64,000 bases of DNA from Bacillota bacterium (GCA_023420115.1 JAEZWR010000031.1:36429-100428); one strand, 5' to 3'; shown: positions 16,567-26,078, counted from the first letter of the stretch. Program-made: numbers and translations. The notes: generated by a model from the letters alone, not told the origin.

Positions 16567-17178
16567 ATGAGAAAACTGATATCTGGTATTTTAGTGCTAT
16601 TATTCACAATAAGTGTATTTGTTGAAAGCGTGAAAATTGGAGCAAAAGAAAGTTGTTTCTATAATGAAAAATACGAAAAAATGATTATCGAACAAATAAT
16701 GAAAGATAATCCGAATGCTAAGGATATAAAAATTGAAAGAATAGTTTTCGATAAATCAATTCAACCTCCTATAGAGTATCAAAGTATAATGCCGTTATTA
16801 GCTAGTAGATATAAGTATCAAAAAATAGCTGATGGATCAGATATTGCATTGAAAAGTAGAATAATATGTAGACTCGGAAAGGGTGCTAAATATGTTTTAA
16901 AAAGGAAAGAATCCATTTCCCTAAATGCAAGTATTTCAGGAAAAGATGTTGGTTTATTTAATTTTGGAGGCAGTGTAACAGGAACGCTTGAAGTTGGTTT
17001 AGAGCTACAAGGAGTACCTGAGAATAAAAGAGCATCACGTAGAGTACACGCAATTACGATATATGGAAGAATTAGGCGATACAAGGTTTGGGTTAATACG
17101 CCTCAAGGAAAGAAGAATCCTTGGTACAACACTATTGAAGAACCTGAATATTGGGCACATGTTTCTTGGTATGAATAG
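16567..17178 (+). CDS. Secreted protein of unknown function
   Basis: 203 residues with a signal peptide (MRKLISGILVLLFTISVFVE..., cleavage probably near IGA-KES). I do not recognise the family. After an acidic-basic segment comes a region with alternating hydrophobic residues (about 75-150: LKSRIICRLG, SLNASISGK, TGTLEVGLELQG) that suggests a beta-rich domain, and a Trp-rich C-terminus (NPWYNTIEEPEYWAHVSWYE region). It lies 11 bases before a second secreted unknown, forming a two-gene unit in DNA more AT-rich than its surroundings, which hints at acquisition by transfer. Confidence 0.7.
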   Translation: MRKLISGILVLLFTISVFVESVKIGAKESCFYNEKYEKMIIEQIMKDNPNAKDIKIERIVFDKSIQPPIEYQSIMPLLASRYKYQKIADGSDIALKSRIICRLGKGAKYVLKRKESISLNASISGKDVGLFNFGGSVTGTLEVGLELQGVPENKRASRRVHAITIYGRIRRYKVWVNTPQGKKNPWYNTIEEPEYWAHVSWYE

Positions 17179-17189
17179 GAGTTATAAAA

Positions 17190-17702
17190 ATGAAAAAAAA
17201 TAGTTTGCTAATATTGATGTTTTTGCTTAATTTTATATTTGTTTTTAATCTTCCATTAAAAGTATATGCAGATTATAATGAGATAAGTGAGTTGAATTAC
17301 AAAAATGATGATTTAGATGCATTAGAAACATTGAAAAGTGAAATATCAGAGATAAGTACATATGGAATGAATGATATACGCAAAGTAGAAATAGAAGTAT
17401 TGAGTTTAAATTCTAGTCTGTCCCTGGAGGAACTTAATTCTAATGAGTTTAAATATGAAAAAATACTTTCAATAAATGCGTGTGGCTCAGGAGCTAGATT
17501 GAATTTTGAACCAGGTCTGACTAGGAGCAAAAATTTTACTGAAATTCTATCATCAAAAGACAGTACATTGATATTTGATTCAAGTAGTGAAGAAAATGAG
17601 TATAATCGCTCACAATATCAAGTAATAACTATTAGTAATAATCATGAATTAGTTGCGACAATTTTCTTGAAGCTTAAGATTTATTTAAGTAGTAAAAGTT
17701 AA
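17190..17702 (+). CDS. Secreted protein of unknown function, second of a pair
   Basis: 170 residues with a signal peptide ending near VYA-DYN. The mature protein is acidic, Ser/Asn/Leu-rich and mostly predicted helix in its first half (DLDALETLKSEISEI), with a single Cys (NACGSG). No family recognised. It starts 11 bases after the preceding secreted-protein gene (ATAGGAGTTATAAAA site), so the two are co-expressed and may interact outside the cell. Confidence 0.7.
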   Translation: MKKNSLLILMFLLNFIFVFNLPLKVYADYNEISELNYKNDDLDALETLKSEISEISTYGMNDIRKVEIEVLSLNSSLSLEELNSNEFKYEKILSINACGSGARLNFEPGLTRSKNFTEILSSKDSTLIFDSSSEENEYNRSQYQVITISNNHELVATIFLKLKIYLSSKS

Positions 17703-17745
17703 TTTAAAAAATTTCATAATGCATGAATACTGTCAAAGATAAATA

Positions 17746-17774
17746 AATAGCCTAGCTCGATGAGCTAGGCTATT
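17746..17774. terminator. Bidirectional terminator between convergent genes
   Basis: A perfect 13-bp stem AATAGCCTAGCTC / GAGCTAGGCTATT with a GAT loop. The minus strand continues with a U-rich stretch (TATTTATCTTT), so it mainly ends the zinc operon transcript; it can also end the secreted-protein unit. Confidence 0.75.
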
Positions 17775-17805
17775 CTAAATTGTGCTAAGAGTAAAGTATA
17801 ATTAT

Positions 17806-18318
17806 TTATAATTTTTCTCTGCATTCCTTACAATATCCATAGAGCTCAATCTTATGACCAGATAATTTAAATCCTAACTCATCCAATTCAGGAAATGATT
17901 CTGATAAAGGACAAGTCTTAAGCTTGATAATTTTTTGACAGGAAAGACAAACCGCGTAATGCGTGTGTCCATCACGATTGAGTTCATAATAAACTGTCTC
18001 ATCAGATGGCATGCTTAAAGTCCTTATAAGCTTATATTGGCGCAAACTGTCGAGATTTCTATAAATTGTGGACAAGCTAACCTTATCTTCAAGATTAGAC
18101 AACTCGATAAAAATTTCACTTGCAGACATTGGATAATGTTTGTTCTTAAGTAATTCCATAAGTGCTAATCGTTGTTTGGTCTTTTTTAAATCTGCCGGCC
18201 ACGTCATTTCATAACTATGATGCTCATGATTATGGCAGTTTGGATCAGAACATGGATTCTCTTGGCTACAAACTTCTTCTAATGTATTATTGTCAATTAA
18301 TTCTTTGAATTTACTCAT
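17806..18318 (-). CDS. zur: Fur-family metal regulator, probably Zur
   Basis: About 170 residues. The N-terminal extension is Cys/His-rich (CSQENPCSDPNCHNHEHH), then the winged-helix domain (KKTKQRLALMELL, VSLSTIYRNLDSL recognition helix, about 52-105), then the dimerisation domain with HTHYAVCLSC and a C-terminal CKEC, together making the structural Zn(Cys)4 site. Being the last gene of a znuACB operon makes zinc the likely effector. ATG at 18318 is preferred over the in-frame GTG at 18330, though neither has a strong ribosome-binding site. The operon promoter carries a Fur-family box, so autoregulation is likely. Confidence 0.85.
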   Translation of the reverse strand: MSKFKELIDNNTLEEVCSQENPCSDPNCHNHEHHSYEMTWPADLKKTKQRLALMELLKNKHYPMSASEIFIELSNLEDKVSLSTIYRNLDSLRQYKLIRTLSMPSDETVYYELNRDGHTHYAVCLSCQKIIKLKTCPLSESFPELDELGFKLSGHKIELYGYCKECREKL

Positions 18319-18426
18319 AAATATTCTCACAATTTAATCTTGTAAAACAATACTAATTTTACTTATTATATGGTTCTAACATATATAAATCAAATAAGTA
18401 TATAAGAGGATGTACGAATATAGTAC

Positions 18427-19230
18427 TTATTTGTTCCTATTTTTGGTAAATAGAAGTAAAAGACTCAATATTGCAACAGAAATAAGAACGATAGTAGCAC
18501 CAGGTTTAAGATCAAGGTAAAAAGAAATTATAAGACCTGCCAAAACAGAGATGAGACCGAATAACATAGAATAAAGAACAGTCTGTTTATAGCTTCTTGC
18601 AACTCTCATTGCCGAAGCGACAGGAATTATCATTACAGATGAAACAATTAGACTTCCAACCGTTCTAGAAGCTAAGGCCACAGTTAATGCGGTTAGTACG
18701 GTAAAAATAGCATTAACAAGTTTAATTGGTACTCCAGCAAGACGTGCAGAATTTTCATCCAGAGCCATATAAAAAAGTTCTTTGTACAGAAGAAAATAAA
18801 TTAAAAGAACTATAGCACTAAGAGCAATTATTGATATGAGTTCTCCATCAGTTATTGCAACAATAGAACCAAATAAAAATGAATTGAAAGATACACCGGA
18901 TTTAATTCTCGAACTCAAGAGACCTGCAATACCAATACCACCGGACATTAATATCGCGATAGATAATTCCGAATAGGCTGGGAGCCTTTTTCTTATTTCT
19001 TCAACAGAAAGGGCAGCTATAACGCAAGCAACAGAAGCACCTAAAACCGGATTAAAGCCCGAAAGGATACCAATAGCAACACCTGCCAATGAACAATGAG
19101 CCAAAGCATCACCTATCATCGATAGCCTTTTTAATACAACTGTAACCCCGATGCAAGGCATAATGACACCTAGAATCGCTGCAACCAGAAGGGCTTTTTG
19201 CATAAAACTATAATAATAAAATGCCTGCAT
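18427..19230 (-). CDS. znuB: Zinc ABC transporter permease
   Basis: 267 residues with about eight membrane helices, of the ZnuB/MntB (ABC-3) family: ALLVAAILGVIMPCIGVTVVLKRLSMIGDALAHCSLAG near the N-terminus (core LSMIGDALAH), then VGSLIVSSVMIIPVA. The gene abuts the ATPase gene directly (stop/start junction 19230/19231). Substrate assigned from the neighbouring His-rich ZnuA and the Fur-family regulator. Confidence 0.9.
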   Translation of the reverse strand: MQAFYYYSFMQKALLVAAILGVIMPCIGVTVVLKRLSMIGDALAHCSLAGVAIGILSGFNPVLGASVACVIAALSVEEIRKRLPAYSELSIAILMSGGIGIAGLLSSRIKSGVSFNSFLFGSIVAITDGELISIIALSAIVLLIYFLLYKELFYMALDENSARLAGVPIKLVNAIFTVLTALTVALASRTVGSLIVSSVMIIPVASAMRVARSYKQTVLYSMLFGLISVLAGLIISFYLDLKPGATIVLISVAILSLLLLFTKNRNK

Positions 19231-20016
19231 TTAATTTTCCTCCTCATTCCAGGGACAGTCATCATGATTGCATTGATGAATAGATTTTAGGTGTCTGTAG
19301 GGAAGCAGACGATCCTCATGTAATTTTTCAGGACTTAATTCAATTAGACCGCTATCTTTTAGGAGAAGAATTCTTTTGGCGAAGCCACAAATCCTTTCAA
19401 CATCATGAGTTATCATAAAGATTGTTAGATTTTCTTCCTGATTCAAGCGATATATAAGTTCATAGAAGCTATGGACTTGTTTATCATCAATTCCTGTAGT
19501 AGGTTCATCTAGAAATAGTAGCTGAGGTTCAGAAATAAGTGCCTTGGCTAACAAAACTCTCTGACGTTGACCACCACTCATTTCAGATATGAGTCTCTTT
19601 GACAGCTCTTTGACATCCGATCTTTGCAGTGCTTCTTTAACTTTTTCTTTGTCTTTTCTATTGTGTGGCAAGAAGCGATGGCAATGTGAATAAAGCCCTG
19701 TTAGGACAACTTCTTCTGCATTGGCAGGGAAGTTATGCAATTTATTTAGTCCTTCTTGAGCAACATAAGATAAGTTTGGGATTTTTTTGACCTTGGTTGG
19801 ATTTTTGTCATAAATTTTTACTTCGCCAGAACTAGGTTCAAGACTACCTAACAGTAATTTCATTAGCGTACTTTTTCCTGCACCATTTTCACCGATTACT
19901 GCGACGAAATCTCCCTCATATACATCGAAAGATATGTTTGACAAAACATTGACGTCACGATAAGAAAAAGATAGAGACTTAGCCTCGATTATTTTTTTAT
20001 TAATTCTTTCACTCAT
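19231..20016 (-). CDS. znuC: Zinc ABC transporter ATPase
   Basis: 261 residues: Walker A GENGAGKST, signature MSGGQRQR, Walker B LLFLDEPTTGID, H-loop ITHDVER. The C-terminal tail SIHQCNHDDCPWNEEEN contains His and Cys residues that could sense or bind zinc, an unusual extra beyond the normal ATPase fold. It starts one base after the ZnuA stop, so the operon is tightly packed. Confidence 0.9.
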   Translation of the reverse strand: MSERINKKIIEAKSLSFSYRDVNVLSNISFDVYEGDFVAVIGENGAGKSTLMKLLLGSLEPSSGEVKIYDKNPTKVKKIPNLSYVAQEGLNKLHNFPANAEEVVLTGLYSHCHRFLPHNRKDKEKVKEALQRSDVKELSKRLISEMSGGQRQRVLLAKALISEPQLLFLDEPTTGIDDKQVHSFYELIYRLNQEENLTIFMITHDVERICGFAKRILLLKDSGLIELSPEKLHEDRLLPYRHLKSIHQCNHDDCPWNEEEN

Positions 20017-20017
20017 A

Positions 20018-21013
20018 TTATTTCAGTGCCTTTTCCAATGCTTCTAGATTTTTTTCAAAGAGGTCGAAAAGAGTTGTACCTTCAGCTTCTTCTTCTGCCG
20101 TAAGATACTCCATAGGTCTTAGAACAGATACTGAAGCTTCAGTTTCAGCGGCAATTGCATCACTTGTTTTGCTCGATTCGCCGGTTTCAAAGAATACTGT
20201 TTTGATTCCATCTTTTTTTATTATTTCGATTATTTCGGCTATTCTTGTAGGAGATGGCTCACTTTCTGGCTCAAGACCTTGAATTGCAACTTGCTCCAAA
20301 TCGAATTGGTCACATAGATAACCAAAGGCTTCGTGAGAAACGACAATTTTATTTGATTTTAAATCCTTTAGACTGTCTTCGTATTTTTTTTGTAAGTCGT
20401 CAAATTTGCTTGCGGCTACTTGATAATTCGCTTCGTATTTTTCGGCATTACTAGGATCTGCTTTTACCATATTATCCTTGATTTCTTGCATTTCAAGCTT
20501 AGCATTTTCTGGAGTTAACCAAGTGTGTGGATCAAAGTGCCCTTTACGATTGTGTCCAGCTTCGGTTTGTTTGCGCTTGCCTGTTTTTTTCGAAACTCTA
20601 TCTCCGAGCAGGGTTACTGCATCCGAAGCACAGACAACTGTGAGCTTATCATTATTTAATGAGTCGATTATAGACTGCGCCCAATGTTCCAAACCAGCAC
20701 CGTTATAAACAAAAACGTCGGCATTTTGTAATTTTAGAATATCCTTTGCTGATGGTTCATAAGTATGAACGTCAGTTCCTGCTGGTATGAATAATTCAAC
20801 ATCTGCTAAGTCGCCGCAAACCATTTTGCTAAGTTCATATACAGGATAAACAGAGGCAATTACAATCTTGCGTTTCTCATCTGCGTTGGTTTTGACTACT
20901 TGCATTGTTGAACTTAAAAATAACACTGAGCAGATGAGAAATATAGTTAAATGGTGTAGTGTTGATTTAATATTGATAGACTTAATAGACTTAAAGAGTG
21001 ATTTTAGTTTCAT
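20018..21013 (-). CDS. znuA: Zinc-binding extracytoplasmic protein
   Basis: 331 residues, cluster-9 solute-binding family: VIASVYPVYELSKMVCGDLADV at the N-terminus of the mature part (core VYPVYELSK), GTDVHTYEPSAKD (His ligand), a short His-containing loop AGHNRKGHFDPHTWLTPENAK (core DPHTWLTPE), VVSHEAFGYL, and a C-terminal ETGESSKTSD. The N-terminus is a long Lys-rich signal/anchor segment ending near TNA-DEK, with no lipobox, which is unusual for a monoderm Gram-positive. First gene of znuACB-zur. Confidence 0.9.
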   Translation of the reverse strand: MKLKSLFKSIKSINIKSTLHHLTIFLICSVLFLSSTMQVVKTNADEKRKIVIASVYPVYELSKMVCGDLADVELFIPAGTDVHTYEPSAKDILKLQNADVFVYNGAGLEHWAQSIIDSLNNDKLTVVCASDAVTLLGDRVSKKTGKRKQTEAGHNRKGHFDPHTWLTPENAKLEMQEIKDNMVKADPSNAEKYEANYQVAASKFDDLQKKYEDSLKDLKSNKIVVSHEAFGYLCDQFDLEQVAIQGLEPESEPSPTRIAEIIEIIKKDGIKTVFFETGESSKTSDAIAAETEASVSVLRPMEYLTAEEEAEGTTLFDLFEKNLEALEKALK

Positions 21014-21056
21014 AATAGTATCTCCATATTTATAAAATGTGATTTCATAGATTGAT

Positions 21057-21085
21057 ACTATAGACTAAATGACAATGATTCTCAA
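21057..21085 (-). promoter_or_regulatory. znu promoter with Fur-family (Zur) box
   Basis: On the minus strand TTGAGA (21080-21085), a 17-base spacer and TATAGT (21057-21062) form the promoter. A 7-1-7 inverted repeat TGACAAT-G-ATTCTCA (21070-21084) covers the -35 and half the spacer. That is the classic Fur/Zur/PerR operator form, so zinc-bound regulator would block the polymerase. Confidence 0.8.
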
Positions 21086-21168
21086 TAAGCCAAAAGCAAA
21101 CTTGAGCTCGGCAGAGCTTTTTTAATTAAATTTTAAATTTTGAACTTTACTAAAGAAAGGCAAGTTCT

Positions 21169-22764
21169 TTAATCTTGTAGCCCCTTTTTTAAATTTTCGA
21201 GAGAGTCTTCATCGGTGAGGATGAGAAGATCGTCATCTGCTTCGAGGATAGTTTGTCCAGAGGGGGTTATTTCATGAGAGTCTCTTTTGATAGATATAAT
21301 TAGAGATTGACTTGGTAAGTCGATTTGGTAAAGGGCTTTGCCTACTAGAGGGGAAGTTATCTTGACCTTATGATCGTAGAGAAGCTTCTCGCTGTATTCT
21401 TTAGTCGTTTGCCCTTTCATATTGGAAAGAAAGGCTTCGTATATTGGCGGAAGGTGAATGGCCTCAGCCAATATATGGGCGATGAAAACAACTAGTGATA
21501 ATGAGAGAAAATGATTGAAAGAACCTGTCATTTCGCTCACAAGTATTATTGAAAGAAGGGGGGCTCTAACTACAACTGACATTATAGCTGCCATACCTAG
21601 AACCATATAATTCGCCGCATATATGTCTGTTGAAAATATGAGTCCTAAGCTGCGGTTAACACAGAGACCAGACAGAGCACCAATAACGAGTAAAGGTAAG
21701 AAAATACCGCCTTGAACAGATGAGCCATAACAAAAAGCAGTAAATAAAAGTTTAGTGAATAGTAGGATGAGAATAAATAAGAAGCTGCTATTTTTTGTGA
21801 GAATTTCGTCAATAAGGTGGTGACCTCCACCCATTATTTCAGGAAGAAATAGGGCAACTGGAATGCATGTCAAAAAGGGTAAAAGAATTTTAACGTACTT
21901 AGGTAAAGTTAGACGTTTGAATATTTTTTGAAAAAATAGAAGCGATTTAGAAAAACATATTCCTATAATTGATACAACTAGTCCTATAAGGACAATAAGT
22001 GGATATGATTTTAGGGGAATACTTGTTTCTATAGCAAAAGAGAAGATGGGATTCAGTCCGAAGCAGAATTTAGAACAAAGGTCAGCAATAATGGCTGCTA
22101 ACATTGCAGGAAGAACTAGGTATGGATTGAAACTTTTATGAACTTCTTCAAGGCTGAAAAGGATGGCGGATATAGGCGCGTTAAAAGCTGCCGCAAGTCC
22201 AGCAGCTGCTCCACTAGATATCATATACTTTTCTTCTATTTTGGAACGGTGGAGTAACTTGGCAAGATATTTTGCAACCATAGCAGAGATTTGAATTGAG
22301 GGGCCTTCACGGCCGAGAGATTGTCCAGCTAGGTTAGCTGCTGTTCCACCTATGATTTTGCTCAGAACGGTTTTTTGTGGGTTGATATCAAATAGACCGA
22401 GGAGTTCTCCTTCAACTTGAGGAATACCTGAACCAGAGCTGTAGGGAGCAATATCTAGTGCCTTTTTAACAACAAAGGCAAGAACAAAAAGCACAGGTAC
22501 AAATATCAAGATGGTTGAAGCATTTATGTTCGATATTGCGAAATGTCTTAGATTTCCGGCATAAAAAAGAATGTATCTATAAAAAATAGAAAATAGACCA
22601 GCGATTAAACCAGTCAAAAGACCGTCAACAATGAGTCTGAATTTGAGTCCCTTATGTTCAATGACAAGCTTCTTGATTTCTTTATCTTTGATAGAATTAC
22701 TCGGTTTATTCAATTGGAAACGAAAAAGTCCAACTGCATTCTTCTTAATATCTTCGTATTTCAT
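21169..22764 (-). CDS. CLC-family chloride/proton antiporter with C-terminal regulatory domain
   Basis: 531 residues: a CLC transporter (about 45-440) followed by a TrkA-C-like domain (about 455-531). Ion-pathway motifs are GSGIPQVEG, GREGPSIQ (gating Glu present) and GGIFLPLLVIGAL. A glutamate pair in FSLEEVHKSF matches the internal proton-transfer glutamate region of antiporters. It probably exchanges chloride for protons, helping with acid stress. It is monocistronic, on the same strand as the zinc operon but with its own spacing. Confidence 0.88.
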   Translation of the reverse strand: MKYEDIKKNAVGLFRFQLNKPSNSIKDKEIKKLVIEHKGLKFRLIVDGLLTGLIAGLFSIFYRYILFYAGNLRHFAISNINASTILIFVPVLFVLAFVVKKALDIAPYSSGSGIPQVEGELLGLFDINPQKTVLSKIIGGTAANLAGQSLGREGPSIQISAMVAKYLAKLLHRSKIEEKYMISSGAAAGLAAAFNAPISAILFSLEEVHKSFNPYLVLPAMLAAIIADLCSKFCFGLNPIFSFAIETSIPLKSYPLIVLIGLVVSIIGICFSKSLLFFQKIFKRLTLPKYVKILLPFLTCIPVALFLPEIMGGGHHLIDEILTKNSSFLFILILLFTKLLFTAFCYGSSVQGGIFLPLLVIGALSGLCVNRSLGLIFSTDIYAANYMVLGMAAIMSVVVRAPLLSIILVSEMTGSFNHFLSLSLVVFIAHILAEAIHLPPIYEAFLSNMKGQTTKEYSEKLLYDHKVKITSPLVGKALYQIDLPSQSLIISIKRDSHEITPSGQTILEADDDLLILTDEDSLENLKKGLQD

Positions 22765-22946
22765 ATAATTCTCAACTATGTTTGTTTATTATCTTTTGAA
22801 AAGATTATAAACCTTGTATTTGTATAGGTAAAATAAAAGCGCAGCGTCGCTTTTTTTATTGAGAAGAAAAAGCAACTAGTGTAAAATATTGCCATATGTG
22901 ACATATTGATTATGTCTTTAATCTGTTTATATATAGGAGGTTTCTG

Positions 22947-23696
22947 ATGAAGAAATTAGTTCTTATCCGCCATGGTGAGAGTGAATGGAACAAGTTAAAT
23001 CTATTTACTGGTTGGACCGATGTTGAACTGTCTGATAAGGGCAGAGAAGAGGCTGCTGAGGGTGGTCGTCTATTGAAAGAAGAGGGTTTCGATTTTGACG
23101 TCTGTTATACCTCCTATCTCAAGAGAGCTATACATACATTGAATTATGTTTTGGATGGAATGGATAGAGCGTGGTTGCCAGTAATCAAGGCTTGGCAGCT
23201 CAATGAACGCCATTATGGTGCCTTGCAAGGTTTGAATAAGTCAGAGACTGCAGAGAAATATGGTGAAGATCAGGTTAAGGTTTGGAGAAGATCATTTGGC
23301 ACCCCTCCTCCTGCACTTGAGGAAAGTGATCAGCGTAATCCGAGAACCCAAGAGCAGTATAGATCGGTTGAGGACAAATCCTTGCTTCCTCTAAATGAAA
23401 GTTTGAAAGATACTATCGATAGAGCTGTTCCTTATTTTGAAAACGTTATCAAGAAAGATATGGAAGCTGGTAAGAGAGTTCTCATTGCAGCTCATGGAAA
23501 TTCACTCAGAGCACTTGTTAAGTATTTTGAAAATCTTTCTGACGAAGAAATAATTTCAGTAAATATCCCTACTGGAGTCCCTCTGGTATATGAATTTGAT
23601 GATGACTATAGCTTCATTCGCAAATATTATTTGGGAGATCAGGCTGCTGTAGAGGCTAAGATGCAAAGTGTCGCCAACCAAGGCAAGGCTAAGTAA
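22947..23696 (+). CDS. gpmA: 2,3-bisphosphoglycerate-dependent phosphoglycerate mutase
   Basis: 249 residues, full length. The RHGESEWN motif at residues 8-15 holds the phosphorylated His, and IAAHGNSLRALVK supplies the second catalytic His; the NERHYGALQGLNKSETA block and the RRSFGTPPP motif are also intact. It converts 3-phosphoglycerate and 2-phosphoglycerate in glycolysis. Strong AGGAGG site 6 bases before ATG. Single gene with a terminator. Confidence 0.96.
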   Translation: MKKLVLIRHGESEWNKLNLFTGWTDVELSDKGREEAAEGGRLLKEEGFDFDVCYTSYLKRAIHTLNYVLDGMDRAWLPVIKAWQLNERHYGALQGLNKSETAEKYGEDQVKVWRRSFGTPPPALEESDQRNPRTQEQYRSVEDKSLLPLNESLKDTIDRAVPYFENVIKKDMEAGKRVLIAAHGNSLRALVKYFENLSDEEIISVNIPTGVPLVYEFDDDYSFIRKYYLGDQAAVEAKMQSVANQGKAK

Positions 23697-23713
23697 TATT
23701 TTTCAATAAATAG

Positions 23714-23739
23714 CTCTCTCCAGCTGGAGGGAGTTTTTT
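23714..23739 (+). terminator. Terminator after gpmA
   Basis: CTCTCTCC (23714-23721) pairs with GGAGGGAG (23726-23733) around AGCT, followed by T6. Confidence 0.88.
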
Positions 23740-23960
23740 ATTTGTTTGATATAAAGTAGGTAAAGTCAAAGAGATTACGGCTGTGGCGTATTAATTTATT
23801 CCCTAGTTAGGCTCAGTTTTTGCATATATATATATATATATTGATCATGTTAATTTTAAATTGAGCAGAAGATCTTTTTAAAGTGGAATATATTTATGCA
23901 TAGTTGTATGGATTGTAAAAATTGGCAAAGATAGCTAAATATAGTATTTAGGAGCAAGAT

Positions 23961-25961
23961 ATGATTAATAAATCCAGTATCAGAAATGAACAGGACATGG
24001 TAAATGCGATCCGTATCTTATCTATTGATCAAGTTGATAGAGCGAATTCAGGACATCCCGGACTTCCTTTGGGAGCTGCAGGTATTGCATATACTTTATT
24101 TGCAAGATGCATGAAACATAGCCCGTCTAATCCAAAGTGGTTTAACAGAGATCGTTTCATCTTAAGTGCAGGACACGGTTCTGCAATGTTATATTCGATT
24201 TTGCATTTATTCTCTTATGGTTTTGAAATAGAAGACCTTAAAAATTTCCGTCAATGGGCTGGTCGTTGTCATGGTCATCCCGAATATAATACAGATTTGG
24301 GTATCGAAATGACGACAGGTCCTCTAGGCCAAGGTGTTGCGACTGCTGTTGGTATTGCGATTGCAGAACGTCATCTTGCGGCGAGACTTAACAAAGATGA
24401 TTTCTCTATTGTTGACCACTATACATATGCGCTATGTGGGGATGGTTGTATGATGGAAGGAATAAGTGGAGAGGCTGCTTCGCTTGCTGGAACCTTAGGT
24501 CTTGGAAAATTAATAATTCTTTATGATGATAATGGTATATCAATAGACGGAGATACTGATATTACATTTAAAGAAGATGTAGGCGCTAGATATCGAGCCT
24601 ATGGTTGGCAAGTTTTGAATGTTGATGATGCTAATGACATAGATAAGATAGCTGAGGCTGTCACTTCTGCAAAAGAGTGTAGTGACAAACCAAGTCTAAT
24701 TATTATTAAATCCCAGATTGCTTATGGTTCTCCTTTGGTAGGTCAGGCAAAATCACACGGAGCTCCTTTGGGCAAAGAGTTGAGTCAAGAAACTAGGAAG
24801 TTTTTGAATTGGAACGAAACTGAAGAATTTAAAGTTCCAGCTGAAATTATGTCTTCATATCAAGAGTTGACTGAGGAACTTAATAACAATTCAGTAAAGT
24901 GGGACAAACTGAGAGCTGAATATACGAATAAATATCCTCAAGAAGCTGAATTTTTGAGTAAACTTATCGACGGATATACCTACAATTATTTTGCTGATGA
25001 TAACTTCTTTGAGGCTGAAGATAAGTCAATAGCTACTAGAGAAAGTTCATTTATGGCACTTAATCGAATGGCGGAGAGAGACCCTCTATTTATTGGTGGT
25101 TCTGCAGATCTCGCAGGTTCAAACAAAACTGAATTAAAGAATTCAAGCTATATGAGTGCTAATGATTATTTTGGACGTAATATACATTTTGGAGTACGTG
25201 AACATGCTATGGCAGCGGTAGCAAATGGTCTTGCTCTTCATGGTCTTCATCCATTCTGTGCGACTTTCCTTGTCTTTAGTGATTATGCAAGAGGTGCGAT
25301 GAGACTTTCAGCTTTGATGAAATTACCTGTCCAATATGTATTTACTCATGATAGTATCGGTGTTGGTGAAGATGGACCAACACATGAGCCTATCGAACAT
25401 TTATCTAATTTACGTGCAATTCCAGATTTATATACATTTAGACCAGCGGACAGCAGAGAAACCTTATATGCATATGCTACAGCAGCCAGTAAGAATCTTA
25501 CCGCAGTTCATTGTTTCTCAAGATCTGGAACGGGAGTTATCAAAGGTACAGGAAGAGGAACGGAAAAGGGTGTATATATTCTTAGAGATAACACCGCTTC
25601 TGGTGAATTGCCTGACTTAATCATGATGGCCAGTGGTTCTGAACTTCAACTTGCTGACAAGGCATATGAAGAATTAAGTGCAAAAGGAGTTAAGGTCAGA
25701 CTACTATCTTGTCCATGTTTGGAGCTTTTTGATGAGCAGAGTCCTGAATATAAAGAACAAGTTCTTCCATCAAAGATTAGAAAAAGACTGGCAATTGAAG
25801 CTGGTTCTGCACAATCTTGGTATAAATATACTGGTTTAGATGGTAAACATATATGTATTGATCGTTATGGAGATTCAGCACCAGCGAGCAGATTGTTTGA
25901 AGAATTTGGATTTACTAAGGAAAATATTGTTAAGACTGCAGAAGACTTACTTTGTCTATAA
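23961..25961 (+). CDS. tkt: Transketolase
   Basis: 666 residues, full length. Visible family elements: SGHPGLPLGAAGIAYTL (ThDP domain entry), GPLGQGVATAVG, GDGCMMEGISGEAASLAGTL (GDG...N-type ThDP/Mg site), FGVREHAMAAVANG, and THDSIGVGEDGPTHEP. It transfers two-carbon units between sugar phosphates in the non-oxidative pentose phosphate pathway. ATG follows AGGAG by 7 bases. Stands alone between terminators. Confidence 0.96.
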   Translation: MINKSSIRNEQDMVNAIRILSIDQVDRANSGHPGLPLGAAGIAYTLFARCMKHSPSNPKWFNRDRFILSAGHGSAMLYSILHLFSYGFEIEDLKNFRQWAGRCHGHPEYNTDLGIEMTTGPLGQGVATAVGIAIAERHLAARLNKDDFSIVDHYTYALCGDGCMMEGISGEAASLAGTLGLGKLIILYDDNGISIDGDTDITFKEDVGARYRAYGWQVLNVDDANDIDKIAEAVTSAKECSDKPSLIIIKSQIAYGSPLVGQAKSHGAPLGKELSQETRKFLNWNETEEFKVPAEIMSSYQELTEELNNNSVKWDKLRAEYTNKYPQEAEFLSKLIDGYTYNYFADDNFFEAEDKSIATRESSFMALNRMAERDPLFIGGSADLAGSNKTELKNSSYMSANDYFGRNIHFGVREHAMAAVANGLALHGLHPFCATFLVFSDYARGAMRLSALMKLPVQYVFTHDSIGVGEDGPTHEPIEHLSNLRAIPDLYTFRPADSRETLYAYATAASKNLTAVHCFSRSGTGVIKGTGRGTEKGVYILRDNTASGELPDLIMMASGSELQLADKAYEELSAKGVKVRLLSCPCLELFDEQSPEYKEQVLPSKIRKRLAIEAGSAQSWYKYTGLDGKHICIDRYGDSAPASRLFEEFGFTKENIVKTAEDLLCL

Positions 25962-25976
25962 TTCTTAATCTATTTT

Positions 25977-26078
25977 AGGTGCAGGCTGATAAAATGATGT
26001 ATCGATCTCTATTCGTTAGTTTTTTAGGTATAACTGTTGGGTCGGTACATGATAGAATTAGCCTGCACCTTTTTTATT
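25977..26078 (+). terminator. Large compound terminator after tkt
   Basis: AGGTGCAGGCT (25977-25987) pairs with AGCCTGCACCT (26060-26070), followed by T7. The 72-base interval holds a second nested stem, ATGTATCGA with TCGGTACAT (one G-U), and a smaller AGTT/AACT pair. The outer stem plus T-run is a good terminator, but the nested, elongated form is unusual for a simple one. Confidence 0.7.

Noticed and set aside
23823..23842. (AT)n tract before tkt
   Set aside because: A simple AT run in AT-rich DNA with no sign of function beyond possible promoter flexibility.
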